Positions 1 through 5,548 of a DNA stretch of 6,078 nt are shown here, in pieces. The translations under genes were made by a program, and so were the position numbers. Under the pieces are notes generated by a model, which saw only the letters and a list, made by a program, of their open reading frames with translations, ran no database searches and had not been told where the DNA came from. How positions within the stretch are numbered: the stretch's first letter is position 1; each line of letters starts with the position of its first letter. Source of the DNA: Opitutaceae bacterium (GTDB taxonomy: Bacteria > Verrucomicrobiota > Verrucomicrobiia > Opitutales > Opitutaceae); the NCBI GenBank assembly GCA_023269455.1, contig JAHFTG010000138.1, positions 1 to 6,078 on the forward strand. Direction: 5' to 3'.

Positions 1-1
1 C

Positions 2-586
2 ATGAAATGGACCGCTCCGCTCCGCCCCGTGCTGAAGGCAGGCGATACGCTGATCGACCGCCTGCTCTGCGTGTTTGGCGCCGTGCTGTTCTGCCAGCTC
101 CCTGAGTTTATCCAGCAATACCTCCAACGCCTCGGCGGACGCCTCGACGAAGCCCGCCGCCAACTCGCGCAGTTCACCGACGTCGCCGCGCAGTCAAAGC
201 TCACCCTCGCCGAATTCATCCAGCGCACCAGTCACAACGCCGATGAAAGCGTCGCCCGCCTCGCCGGCGTCATGAGCGATACCGTCGTCCGCGTCGATTC
301 GCTCGCCTCCGCCGACCTCGCCATACGCCACGCCTCCCTCTGGGAAAAACCCTTCGTGTTTTTCGCGCACCTCGACCCGTCCATCGCCCGCGCCACGCTC
401 TCGATCTACAAACCCGCCGTGCCAACTACCGTCGAAGGCCTGATCTACGCTATCCTGGGCATGCTTGTCATCCTCGGCCTCTACCACGGCCTCATCCGCT
501 ATCCGATAGTCACCGCCGCCACGGCCCGCAAAAATCGCGCAGCCGCCGCATCCCGTCCGCTTGCATCCGCGACGCCTCTGCGATGA
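2..586 (+). CDS. DUF2937 family membrane protein, possibly 5'-partial
   Basis: A 194-residue protein resembling DUF2937, a family of unknown function. The family-like core is an N-terminal hydrophobic stretch (about residues 18-36, IDRLLCVFGAVLF) running into the QLPEFIQQYLQRLGG signature at 32-46. An alpha-helical, charged region follows (about 47-110). A second strong membrane segment lies at about 143-167 (EGLIYAILGMLVILGLYHG), then a short basic tail (R/K/A-rich, 170-194). The topology suggests an inner-membrane protein with a helical soluble domain between two membrane segments. The ATG at base 2 is the first possible start, but only one base of upstream sequence is visible, so the true start could be further left. 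It converges with the His-rich gene downstream. Family membership is recognised from memory of the signature; the function is unknown. Confidence 0.72.
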   Translation: MKWTAPLRPVLKAGDTLIDRLLCVFGAVLFCQLPEFIQQYLQRLGGRLDEARRQLAQFTDVAAQSKLTLAEFIQRTSHNADESVARLAGVMSDTVVRVDSLASADLAIRHASLWEKPFVFFAHLDPSIARATLSIYKPAVPTTVEGLIYAILGMLVILGLYHGLIRYPIVTAATARKNRAAAASRPLASATPLR

Positions 587-611
587 GGCGGACCGGCGAC
601 CGCTGAAGTTA

Positions 612-645
612 GCGAGGGGAATTGGCCAACGGCGAAATCCCCCGC
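612..645. terminator. Hairpin between convergent genes, possible terminator
   Basis: Bases 612-623 (GCGAGGGGAATT) pair with 635-645 (AAATCCCCCGC), with one bulge and one mismatch, around an 11-base loop. It lies in the 60-bp gap between two convergent stop codons, where a bidirectional terminator is expected. There is no T tract on either side, so intrinsic termination is not shown. Confidence 0.3.
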
Positions 646-646
646 C

Positions 647-811
647 TTACGACGTCACCTTGTGGTGCTTCGCGTTGTGAGCGTGATGCGCAGCGTGTTT
701 ATGCGCTTTGCCCTTGTGATGCTTATGAGCCGTCTGGGCGGAAGCGGTCGAAACCGCAAACGCACTTAACACCGCCAGCAGAAGAATGGATTTTTTCACG
801 CGCCAACACAT
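647..811 (-). CDS. Small secreted histidine-rich peptide
   Basis: Encodes 54 residues from the ATG at 811, or 50 from the in-frame GTG at 799. A clear Sec signal peptide is visible: a basic N-region (RVKKS), a hydrophobic core (ILLLAVLSAFAV) and an STASA cleavage site. The predicted mature peptide is 29 residues (QTAHKHH... to ...KVTS) and contains 10 His and 6 Lys with no acidic residue and no Cys. Such composition suits binding of Ni, Cu, Zn or Co, or of polyanions, in the periplasm or outside the cell; this is inferred from composition alone. The GTG start gives the more classical VKKSILLL beginning. The ATG has an AGGTG just upstream, but very close to the start codon. A longer frame opens at 922 but adds non-signal-like sequence. 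Signal peptide plus His-rich repeat in one frame makes chance unlikely. No family recognised. Confidence 0.68.
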   Translation of the reverse strand: MCWRVKKSILLLAVLSAFAVSTASAQTAHKHHKGKAHKHAAHHAHNAKHHKVTS

Positions 812-981
812 GCACCTGCCATCCGCGTGTCGTCCAGTCCGTTTTGATCCCTGCGAGTGAACAAATTTGCCGCGCGCCTCCCCGGAAAAACCAAGGAACC
901 GAAGCCGCTCTCGCGCTACCATCGGAGCAACCGACTGCTTGGGTCTTCCCCACTCGTAACAACCCTCAATCTCACATTCCC
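812..981. promoter_or_regulatory. Divergent intergenic region between two small genes
   Basis: These 170 bp separate the leftward His-rich gene from the rightward small membrane peptide and must hold the promoter of the former, probably of both. I found no convincing -35/-10 pair in either direction and no strong Shine-Dalgarno before the 982 start. Open frames crossing it are not supported by protein-like composition. Confidence 0.35.
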
Positions 982-1110
982 ATGGGCTCCCTCATCCTCG
1001 CTCTTCCTCCCATCGCCGCGGTCGGCTACTCGATTCTCTACATGGTTTTTGGCGGCGGCCTTTTTGGCGCCATCGTGATTTTCGTCATCGCCAAGATGTT
1101 CGGAAAATAA
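982..1110 (+). CDS. Small hydrophobic membrane peptide (42 aa)
   Basis: A 42-residue ORF starting with MGSLILALPP and ending MFGK. Almost the whole peptide is hydrophobic: segment one at about 3-20 contains a PP kink and ends in a Tyr-rich patch (GYSILY), then a glycine cluster (FGGGLFGA, 23-30) leads into segment two (IVIFVIA), with Lys near the C terminus. It would form one long or two short membrane helices; the G-rich stretch could mediate helix packing. The frame is open upstream to 622, but that 120-codon extension is Pro/Arg/Cys-rich, unlike a protein, and crosses the divergent region, so the start at 982 is preferred. There is no good Shine-Dalgarno. Function unknown. I have an impression that similar short peptides occur in Opitutaceae-like genomes but cannot verify it. 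Confidence 0.55.
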   Translation: MGSLILALPPIAAVGYSILYMVFGGGLFGAIVIFVIAKMFGK

Positions 1111-1168
1111 ACCGCCTCCGGCGGCTTCCGGCTCGCGTTTCTCCGGCCCGACCGGCTAGTTCTGCGCG

Positions 1169-1678
1169 ATGACCGCATCGCTCGCTTCCTCCTATCTTGG
1201 CAAACCCTGCCCCTGCGGCAGTGGCAAACCCTTCGACTTCTGCTGCGCCCCCGTGATCGCGGGCACACGCGTCGCCGCCACCGCCGAGGAGCTGATGCGC
1301 TCACGCTTCACGGCACACGTCATCAGTGACTACGCCTACCTGCACCGCACCTACCTGCCGACCTACCAAAAGCCCTACGTCGAAGAACCGGCCGGCGAAC
1401 CCATCAAGTGGACCCGCCTCGCCATCCACTCCCACGAAACCGGCCCGAAGCCCGAAACGTCCACCGTCGATTTCTCCGCCTACTTCGACGAACAGGGCAC
1501 CGAGCAAGCCCTCCACGAGAAATCCGAATTCCACCGCATCAAAGGCCAATGGCTCTTCGCCCGAACGCTCCGCCAAGGTCCGGCCCCCATCAAGTCCGCC
1601 GTCAAAGCCGGCCGCAACGACCCGTGCCCCTGCGGCAGCGGCAAGAAATACAAACAGTGCTGCCTCGCCAAAGCGTAA
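1169..1678 (+). CDS. ychJ: YchJ family protein with N- and C-terminal SEC-C motifs
   Basis: A 169-residue protein with the full YchJ (UPF0225) layout; E. coli YchJ is of similar size (about 152 residues). The N-terminal SEC-C zinc motif is CPCGSG at 14-19 with the CC pair at 25-26. The central NTF2-like domain follows (about 36-135), including LMRSRFTAH (42-50), WTRLAIH (81-87) and EKSEFHRIKGQWLF (117-130). A second, classical C-terminal SEC-C motif reads DPCPCGSGKKYKQCC (151-165). All Cys expected to bind the two zinc ions are present. SEC-C is the motif found at the C terminus of SecA, but YchJ itself has no firmly established role. The gene is alone on its strand 58 bp after the small membrane peptide gene, and its TAA stop abuts a palindromic element that leaves the C terminus intact. 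Family assignment is secure; function is not. Confidence 0.93.
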   Translation: MTASLASSYLGKPCPCGSGKPFDFCCAPVIAGTRVAATAEELMRSRFTAHVISDYAYLHRTYLPTYQKPYVEEPAGEPIKWTRLAIHSHETGPKPETSTVDFSAYFDEQGTEQALHEKSEFHRIKGQWLFARTLRQGPAPIKSAVKAGRNDPCPCGSGKKYKQCCLAKA

Positions 1679-1702
1679 GGGTGTGACTGCGGAATAAACC
1701 AA
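1679..1702 (+). repeat. Left terminal inverted repeat
   Basis: Twenty-four bases starting GGGTGTGACTGCG, matching the reverse complement of 1831-1854 with two mismatches. The inner half contains ATAAACCA, which recurs at 1716-1723, so the arm also holds a short direct repeat. Confidence 0.8.
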
Positions 1703-1830
1703 GGCTCCGTGGGAGATAAACCATGCTCGGCCAAGGCGACCGAGATGGAGGCGGGCCAGCGGCCCGTGCCATCGAGGGCAACACTGGCCCAGCTTGGTTT
1801 ACCTACCACCCGCAGGGCGTAAGCAGAGCG

Positions 1831-1854
1831 TTGGTTCATTTCGCAGTCACACCC
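1831..1854 (-). repeat. Right terminal inverted repeat
   Basis: Reads CGCAGTCACACCC at its outer end, the perfect complement of the first 13 bases of the left repeat. The right arm carries roughly ten more bases than the left between the outer and inner paired segments, so the palindrome is asymmetric. Confidence 0.8.
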
Positions 1855-1873
1855 TCAACCCACGGTGGCGTTC

Positions 1874-1901
1874 TTGACGCGCCGCCCCTTCCCTGCATTT
1901 T
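1874..1901 (+). promoter_or_regulatory. Weak candidate sigma70-like promoter
   Basis: TTGACG at 1874-1879 is a good -35 match. After a 16-bp spacer comes CATTTT (1896-1901), a poor -10 with only three matches to consensus. It would start transcription only a few bases before the 29-codon ORF at 1914. Inference only. Confidence 0.22.
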
Positions 1902-1913
1902 CAAAAAATCCTC

Positions 1914-2003
1914 ATGAACGTCCGCTCCCTCAAGCCCGTCGCCAAAGCCGCCCACATTACCGTGGCCGCCTGGGTCGCCGTGCTCGTCGCCGGCACACCG
2001 TGA
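1914..2003 (+). CDS. Small ORF, 29 aa, followed by a strong terminator
   Basis: An ATG ORF of 29 codons ending in TGA at 2001. The product begins MNVRSLKPVAKAAH, a basic N-terminal part, and ends in a hydrophobic stretch (ITVAAWVAVLVAG, about 15-27), like a tiny single-helix membrane peptide or an isolated signal-like segment. Base use follows the C-rich third-position pattern of neighbouring genes (GTC, GCC, CTC). An intrinsic terminator starts 27 bases after the stop, which fits a separate short transcription unit. There is no Shine-Dalgarno (upstream is A-rich, CAAAAAATCCTC). Alternatives are a leader peptide for fsr or a chance ORF in the ychJ 3' region. No family recognised. Confidence 0.4.
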   Translation: MNVRSLKPVAKAAHITVAAWVAVLVAGTP

Positions 2004-2029
2004 GGGAACAGAACGTCTAACCCACTTTC

Positions 2030-2065
2030 GCCCCCTCCGGTCTTTTCCGGAGGGGGCTTTTTTTT
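2030..2065 (+). terminator. Strong rho-independent terminator
   Basis: GCCCCCTCCGG (2030-2040) pairs perfectly with CCGGAGGGGGC (2047-2057), an 11-bp GC-rich stem with a 6-base loop, followed by eight T (2058-2065). It serves rightward transcription only. It ends whatever is transcribed from ychJ or from the 29-codon ORF and insulates fsr, which starts 51 bases further on, or could act as an attenuator for it. Confidence 0.93.
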
Positions 2066-2086
2066 GCTCCACCCGGACAGCGATCG

Positions 2087-2093
2087 AAGGAGG
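2087..2093 (+). promoter_or_regulatory. Misplaced Shine-Dalgarno-like AAGGAGG
   Basis: AAGGAGG is a near-perfect anti-SD match but sits 23 bases before the fsr ATG at 2117, far beyond the usual 5-9. No ATG, GTG or TTG in the fsr frame occurs between them, so it does not decide the start. It could act in a folded leader or be coincidental. Confidence 0.3.
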
Positions 2094-2116
2094 CGTTTCA
2101 CAACAACGCATCGCCC

Positions 2117-3358
2117 ATGAAACCCACCGAAACCGTCCCCGCCTTGTCAGCGGACGAACCTCCCTCAGCCGACCAAACCGTCTTCGCAGTTTTGCTGGCC
2201 CTCAGCCTGTCACACTTGCTCAACGATACCATCCAGTCGTTGCTCCCGTCGATCTACCCGCTGCTGAAAGAGTCCTATCAACTCAGCTTCGCGCAGATCG
2301 GCCTGATCACGCTGGTCCTCCAAGGCACCGCCTCGCTGCTTCAGCCCATTGTCGGCACCTACACCGACCGCCGGCCGCAGCCCTACTCGCTGCCCGTCGG
2401 CATGGGCATGACCTTGATCGGACTGGTCTTGCTGGCCTACGCGCAAAATTTCCACGCGCTCCTCGCCGCTGCCGCCTTAGTCGGCATCGGCTCGTCCATC
2501 TTCCATCCGGAAGCCTCGCGCCTCGCCCGCCTCGCTTCGGGCGGCAAACACGGCTTCGCGCAGTCGCTCTTCCAAGTCGGCGGCAACCTCGGCAGTTCCC
2601 TCGGCCCGCTCGCCGCCGCCTGGATCGTCGCGCCGCACGGACAACGTTACGTGCTCTGGTTTACGCTGCTCGCGCTGGTCGGCATCGTCATCCTCTCGCG
2701 CGTCGGCGGCTGGTATCAACGCCACCTCGTTCGCGCCCGCACCGCCAAACCGTCGGCCCGCGCCAAGCCCGCCGTCACGCTCACGAAAGGCCGCGTCATT
2801 GCCGCCCTCACGATCCTCGCCGCGCTGATTTTCTCAAAATACTTCTACCTGGCCTGCTTCACCAACTACTACACGTTTTACCTGATCGAGCGGTTCAACG
2901 TGACGGTGCCGCACGCCCAGGTGTTGCTCTTCGTGTTCCTGTTTGCGGTGGCCGCTGGCACGATCATCGGCGGAACCGTCGGCGACCGTTTTGGACGCCT
3001 GAAGGTGATCTGGGTTTCCATCCTGGGCGTCGCCCCGTTCTCGCTCGCGCTGCCGTATGCGGGGCTCGTCGGCACGGTCGTGCTCAGCATCGCCATCGGC
3101 CTGATCATGTCGTCCGCGTTTTCCGCCATCCTGGTTTACGCGCAGGAACTCGTGCCTGGAAAAGTCGGCATGATCTCAGGCATCTTCTTCGGCCTCGCCT
3201 TCGGCATGGCGGGCATCGGCTCGGCCCTGCTCGGAAAACTCGCCGACCACACGAGCATCCCGTTCGTGTTTACGGTGTGCGGCTTCCTGCCATTGCTCGG
3301 CCTGCTGACCGCTTTCCTGCCTAACCTTGATCGGCCAAAAACGAGCCCCGTCACTTAA
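2117..3358 (+). CDS. fsr: MFS exporter, fosmidomycin resistance protein family
   Basis: A 413-residue major facilitator superfamily protein, about the length of E. coli Fsr (406) and resembling it throughout. Shared blocks include LSLSHLLNDTIQ (29-40), IYPLL (46-50), SSIFHPEASRLARLASGGKHG (126-146, broken only by conservative changes), FQVGGNLGSSLGPL (152-165), IFSKYFY (238-244), the loop motif GDRFGR (289-294), FSAILVYAQEL (335-345) and FFGLAFGM (357-364). It has twelve predicted membrane helices, with a basic cytoplasmic linker (about 200-225) between the two halves. Family members are proton-driven drug exporters in the inner membrane, and E. coli Fsr confers fosmidomycin resistance; the substrate here is inferred. 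The ATG at 2117 lies 51 bases after a terminator, so fsr needs its own promoter or read-through. Its stop is 3 bp from that of trhO. Confidence 0.93.
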   Translation: MKPTETVPALSADEPPSADQTVFAVLLALSLSHLLNDTIQSLLPSIYPLLKESYQLSFAQIGLITLVLQGTASLLQPIVGTYTDRRPQPYSLPVGMGMTLIGLVLLAYAQNFHALLAAAALVGIGSSIFHPEASRLARLASGGKHGFAQSLFQVGGNLGSSLGPLAAAWIVAPHGQRYVLWFTLLALVGIVILSRVGGWYQRHLVRARTAKPSARAKPAVTLTKGRVIAALTILAALIFSKYFYLACFTNYYTFYLIERFNVTVPHAQVLLFVFLFAVAAGTIIGGTVGDRFGRLKVIWVSILGVAPFSLALPYAGLVGTVVLSIAIGLIMSSAFSAILVYAQELVPGKVGMISGIFFGLAFGMAGIGSALLGKLADHTSIPFVFTVCGFLPLLGLLTAFLPNLDRPKTSPVT

Positions 3359-3361
3359 CCC

Positions 3362-4285
3362 TTACTTAACCGCCCGCGCGGGACTGCCTTGGTAATCGGC
3401 CGTCTCCGTCGTCAGTCCCGCGCGCCGGCACTCGCGACAAAGCTTGTTGTTGGCATCGGCGGCGACCGCCTCGACCGACACCAGCATGATTTTGTGACAA
3501 GGATCGTGCAGACAGTTCACGACGTTGCGCGTCGGCGCACCGGTGTGTTCACACCGGCCGACCGGCGCGTGCTCAGCCGAGTCGCCGACCGGGATCATCA
3601 TGCGCTCATCGAACACAAAACAATCGCCTTCCCAATGCGCGGAACCGTGACGCTCGCCGTAGGTCACGATGCCGCCTTCAAGCTGAAACACGTTCTTGAA
3701 CCCCGCCTCACGAAAAAGCGCCGAGGCCTTCTCGCAGCGGATGCCGCCCGTGCAATACATCAGCACAGTCTTGTCCTTGAGCTCCTCGTATTGCGGCAGA
3801 ATCGCCGGCAGCTCGCGGAAGTTTTCGATGGGCGGCATGATCGCGCCCTTGAAGCGCCCCACCTCGGATTCGTAGCGGTTGCGCACGTCGAAAAGCACCA
3901 CGTCCTCCTCCTCGATCATCCGCTTCCACTCGTCCGGCGACAGATGCGGCGCGCCCCCCGCGACCGGCTCGATCCCCTCGCCCGCGCCCAGCGTGACGAT
4001 CTCCTTGCGCACCTTGATCTCCAGCCGGTGAAACGGCGGCGCATCGGCGTAACTCACCTTGAAAATCACATCGCTGAATTCCGGCTGCGCGCGCAACGCC
4101 TCCTGATACCGCGCGGCCGCTTCCGCGCTGCCCGCGACCGTGCCGTTAATGCCCTCGGTCGCCACGAGAATGCGGCCTTTCACGTCGAGCAACACGCACA
4201 GCTCCCGGTGCGCGCGCACGAACGCCGCCGGATCTTCCAGGCGGACATACTTGTAGTAGAGGAGAACGGTAAACGGAGCCGACAT
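3362..4285 (-). CDS. trhO: tRNA uridine(34) hydroxylase, rhodanese type (TrhO/YceA)
   Basis: A 307-residue protein from the ATG at 4285. The N-terminal acylphosphatase-like/ferredoxin-like domain (about 5-100) starts FTVLLYYKYV and carries GRILVATEGINGTVAG (37-52) and HRLEIKVRKEIV (86-97). The rhodanese domain (about 115-215) has VLFDVRNRYESEVGRFKGA (130-148) and the active-site loop CTGGIRCEKA (178-187). A Cys-rich C-terminal tail follows FVFDERM (223-229): Cys 245, 258, 263, 283 and 286 probably bind a metal. E. coli TrhO makes 5-hydroxyuridine at tRNA position 34 using O2. This protein is shorter than E. coli's at the C terminus. The frame is open to an ATG at 4345, but those 20 extra residues are not family-like; GGTGG lies 10 bases before the chosen ATG. 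Probably the last gene of the leftward operon. Confidence 0.93.
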   Translation of the reverse strand: MSAPFTVLLYYKYVRLEDPAAFVRAHRELCVLLDVKGRILVATEGINGTVAGSAEAAARYQEALRAQPEFSDVIFKVSYADAPPFHRLEIKVRKEIVTLGAGEGIEPVAGGAPHLSPDEWKRMIEEEDVVLFDVRNRYESEVGRFKGAIMPPIENFRELPAILPQYEELKDKTVLMYCTGGIRCEKASALFREAGFKNVFQLEGGIVTYGERHGSAHWEGDCFVFDERMMIPVGDSAEHAPVGRCEHTGAPTRNVVNCLHDPCHKIMLVSVEAVAADANNKLCRECRRAGLTTETADYQGSPARAVK

Positions 4286-4315
4286 AATGCGCCCGCCACC
4301 TTGGACCGGAGCCAC

Positions 4316-4338
4316 GCGCAGGACAAGCATCCGTGCGC
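4316..4338 (-). other. Short hairpin in the grx-trhO gap
   Basis: On the transcribed strand GCGCA pairs with TGCGC, and inside that GGA with TCC, with one bulged C and a 6-base loop. It lies in the 70-bp spacer and has no T tract, so it is not a terminator; an RNA processing or stability element is possible but unproven. Confidence 0.25.
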
Positions 4339-4355
4339 ATTCCAAACGCGCCGCC

Positions 4356-4631
4356 TCAACTATCCTCCAGCTTCACATTCAGCCCGTTCAAAAACGGCAC
4401 CAATTCCGCCACGCCGAAATCGGCGAGAATCTTGCCGTGCCAGTCGAGCGTGGGGACTTTTTGCTGGCCCGATTTTTTGATCATCTCGGCGCGCGCCTCG
4501 GTGTCGGTCCCGACATTTTTCTCGCGGTATCCGATGCCGTTTTCCTGCAGAAACGCGGTCACTTCGATGCACCACGGGCAGCCGGGTTTGACGTAGAGGA
4601 GCGGCAGGTTCTCAGCGGTTTCAGGTTTCAT
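4356..4631 (-). CDS. Glutaredoxin, CPWC type
   Basis: A 91-residue glutaredoxin-fold protein from the ATG at 4631; an ATG at 4652 would add seven residues (MTRYGWA). The first strand LPLLYVKPG leads to the dithiol active site CPWC (18-21). The family cis-proline motif VPTL is at 59-62, followed by the glycine-containing glutathione-site region (ADFG, 70-73). Size and order match single-domain cytoplasmic glutaredoxins, which reduce protein or glutathione mixed disulfides using glutathione. The CPWC dipeptide differs from the classical CPYC, but such variants are known. It lies 42 bp after the trmO stop and 70 bp before trhO, so the genes are probably co-transcribed. Both partners of the dithiol are present, so the protein looks functional. 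The exact subfamily and target protein are unknown; reduction of the neighbouring Cys-rich TrhO is a guess from position. Confidence 0.88.
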   Translation of the reverse strand: MKPETAENLPLLYVKPGCPWCIEVTAFLQENGIGYREKNVGTDTEARAEMIKKSGQQKVPTLDWHGKILADFGVAELVPFLNGLNVKLEDS

Positions 4632-4673
4632 GGCCCAACCATACCTCGTCATGCGCCTTTAACAACTCCGCGC

Positions 4674-5507
4674 CTACACTTCGCTTTCGCCCGGCCAGCG
4701 TTCGAGAAACGCCATCTGCGCCTCACGATCAGGCACGTCCTCATAGCCGGGCCGCGTGAGAAACCGCAGCGGAAACCCCGGCTCGATCGCGAGAACGTTC
4801 ACCGCTTCGCCCTCGACGCTGAAGACCGCCCGCCATGCCCCGCAGCCGATGAAACTCGTTTGATCGTCACGCCGCGTGATGCGACGCGTCCGATGCAAAG
4901 ACGGATCACGCGAAAGCAGCTCGATGAGCCTCGGCAGAAAATCAATTTCCCGATGCTCCCGCAACCAGCGCGCCTGCGTGTCCGCCAACGTCGAAAAGTG
5001 GACGGTAAACCTCGCTGGCTCGCTCAGCGCCGCATCCACCTCGTCGATCCAGCCGGCCTTCGATCCGGGAAACGAATCATAAGCGGCCACATAGGGTTTT
5101 ACGTCGAAGACCGGCGTGCCGTCCACGAGATCACACGGCCCGAGCGTGAGCCGCCGCCCCTTCACGCCGAGCAGGCGCACAGGCGTCATCCCGAGCGCGT
5201 TGGGCCGGTGCGGCGAGCGCGTGGCGAACACCCCTCGCCGCTTCGCCGGCCCGCGCGGAGGCATCACCAGCGGCCGCCACGTCTCGTTGCGATGAAACCA
5301 CCATAACAACCACACACGGTCGAAGCCCGCGAGATCCTGCAACGCCTGCTCATAGTTCGCGCCCGGCAGCAGCTCCAGCACGTTGGTCTCCTCCTCGCCT
5401 TCGGAAGGCTGGTGACGAGCCTGAAACTTCACCCGTTTTTCGGTGCGGATAAAACCGATGGGAGTGAGCGTGAGAACGTCGGACACGGCGCAAAATTTAC
5501 CGCTCAT
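4674..5507 (-). CDS. trmO: tRNA (N6-threonylcarbamoyl-A37)-N6-methyltransferase TrmO (TsaA)
   Basis: 277 residues from the ATG at 5507. This SAM-dependent enzyme methylates t6A37 in tRNA to m6t6A. The YaeB/TsaA beta-barrel domain is clear: PIGFIRTEKR (16-25), FDRVWLLWWFHRN (62-74), WRPLVMPPRG (77-86), GVFATRSPHRPNALGM (92-107) and LVDGTPVFDVKPYV (127-140). E. coli TrmO is 235 residues; here the equivalent of its end (LAIEPG, 239-244) is followed by 33 more residues. The E. coli DPRPAYR segment reads DPSLHRTRR (201-209), a divergent form. Possible starts are ATG 5522, ATG 5507 and GTG 5483. The family usually begins about 8-10 residues before the first strand, so 5507 or 5483 fit best; none has a clear Shine-Dalgarno. 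It lies 41 bp after the coiled-coil gene. Confidence 0.92.
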   Translation of the reverse strand: MSGKFCAVSDVLTLTPIGFIRTEKRVKFQARHQPSEGEEETNVLELLPGANYEQALQDLAGFDRVWLLWWFHRNETWRPLVMPPRGPAKRRGVFATRSPHRPNALGMTPVRLLGVKGRRLTLGPCDLVDGTPVFDVKPYVAAYDSFPGSKAGWIDEVDAALSEPARFTVHFSTLADTQARWLREHREIDFLPRLIELLSRDPSLHRTRRITRRDDQTSFIGCGAWRAVFSVEGEAVNVLAIEPGFPLRFLTRPGYEDVPDREAQMAFLERWPGESEV

Positions 5508-5548
5508 TCTGTCCGACGCCATGCGTTTCTTCGCTCACAGCCACGACC

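Larger units (their letters stand above)
1679..1854. mobile_element. MITE- or REP-like palindromic element, 176 bp
   Basis: Terminal inverted repeats of 24 bp lie at 1679-1702 (GGGTGTGACTGCG at the outer end) and 1831-1854, identical at 22 of 24 positions, with the first 13 perfect. A second inverted pair lies inside, 1716-1733 against 1785-1802 (15 of 18). The centre holds a 6-bp perfect stem, 1752-1757 with 1761-1766, flanked by GATGG/CCATC (1744-1748/1769-1773). The whole therefore folds as a long imperfect palindrome. No credible protein is encoded. The layout suits a non-autonomous transposable element or a BIME-like REP pair; I see no clear target-site duplication, and cannot name the mobilising transposase. 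It begins at the base immediately after the ychJ stop codon. Confidence 0.68.

Noticed and set aside
857..981. Possible riboswitch or structured leader before the small membrane peptide
   Set aside because: No recognisable aptamer core or terminator/antiterminator pair could be found.
622..1110. A 162-codon rightward ORF including the small membrane peptide
   Set aside because: The first 120 codons give a Pro/Arg/Cys-rich, unprotein-like sequence and overlap the His-rich gene on the other strand. Only the last 42 codons look real.
1112..1124. Hairpin CCGCC-TCC-GGCGG after the small membrane peptide gene
   Set aside because: It has only 5 bp with a 3-base loop and no T tract on the rightward strand, so it is too weak to call a terminator.
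1723..1917. A 64-codon ORF through the palindromic element
   Set aside because: It crosses the inverted repeat arms and central hairpin and has no protein-like features.
3389..4480. A 363-codon rightward ORF
   Set aside because: It is antisense to trhO and part of grx, both recognised families. Its Arg/His-rich product is a by-product of GC-rich codon use.
4287..5306. A 339-codon rightward ORF
   Set aside because: It is antisense to grx and trmO, and its Arg/Pro-rich product shows no domain.
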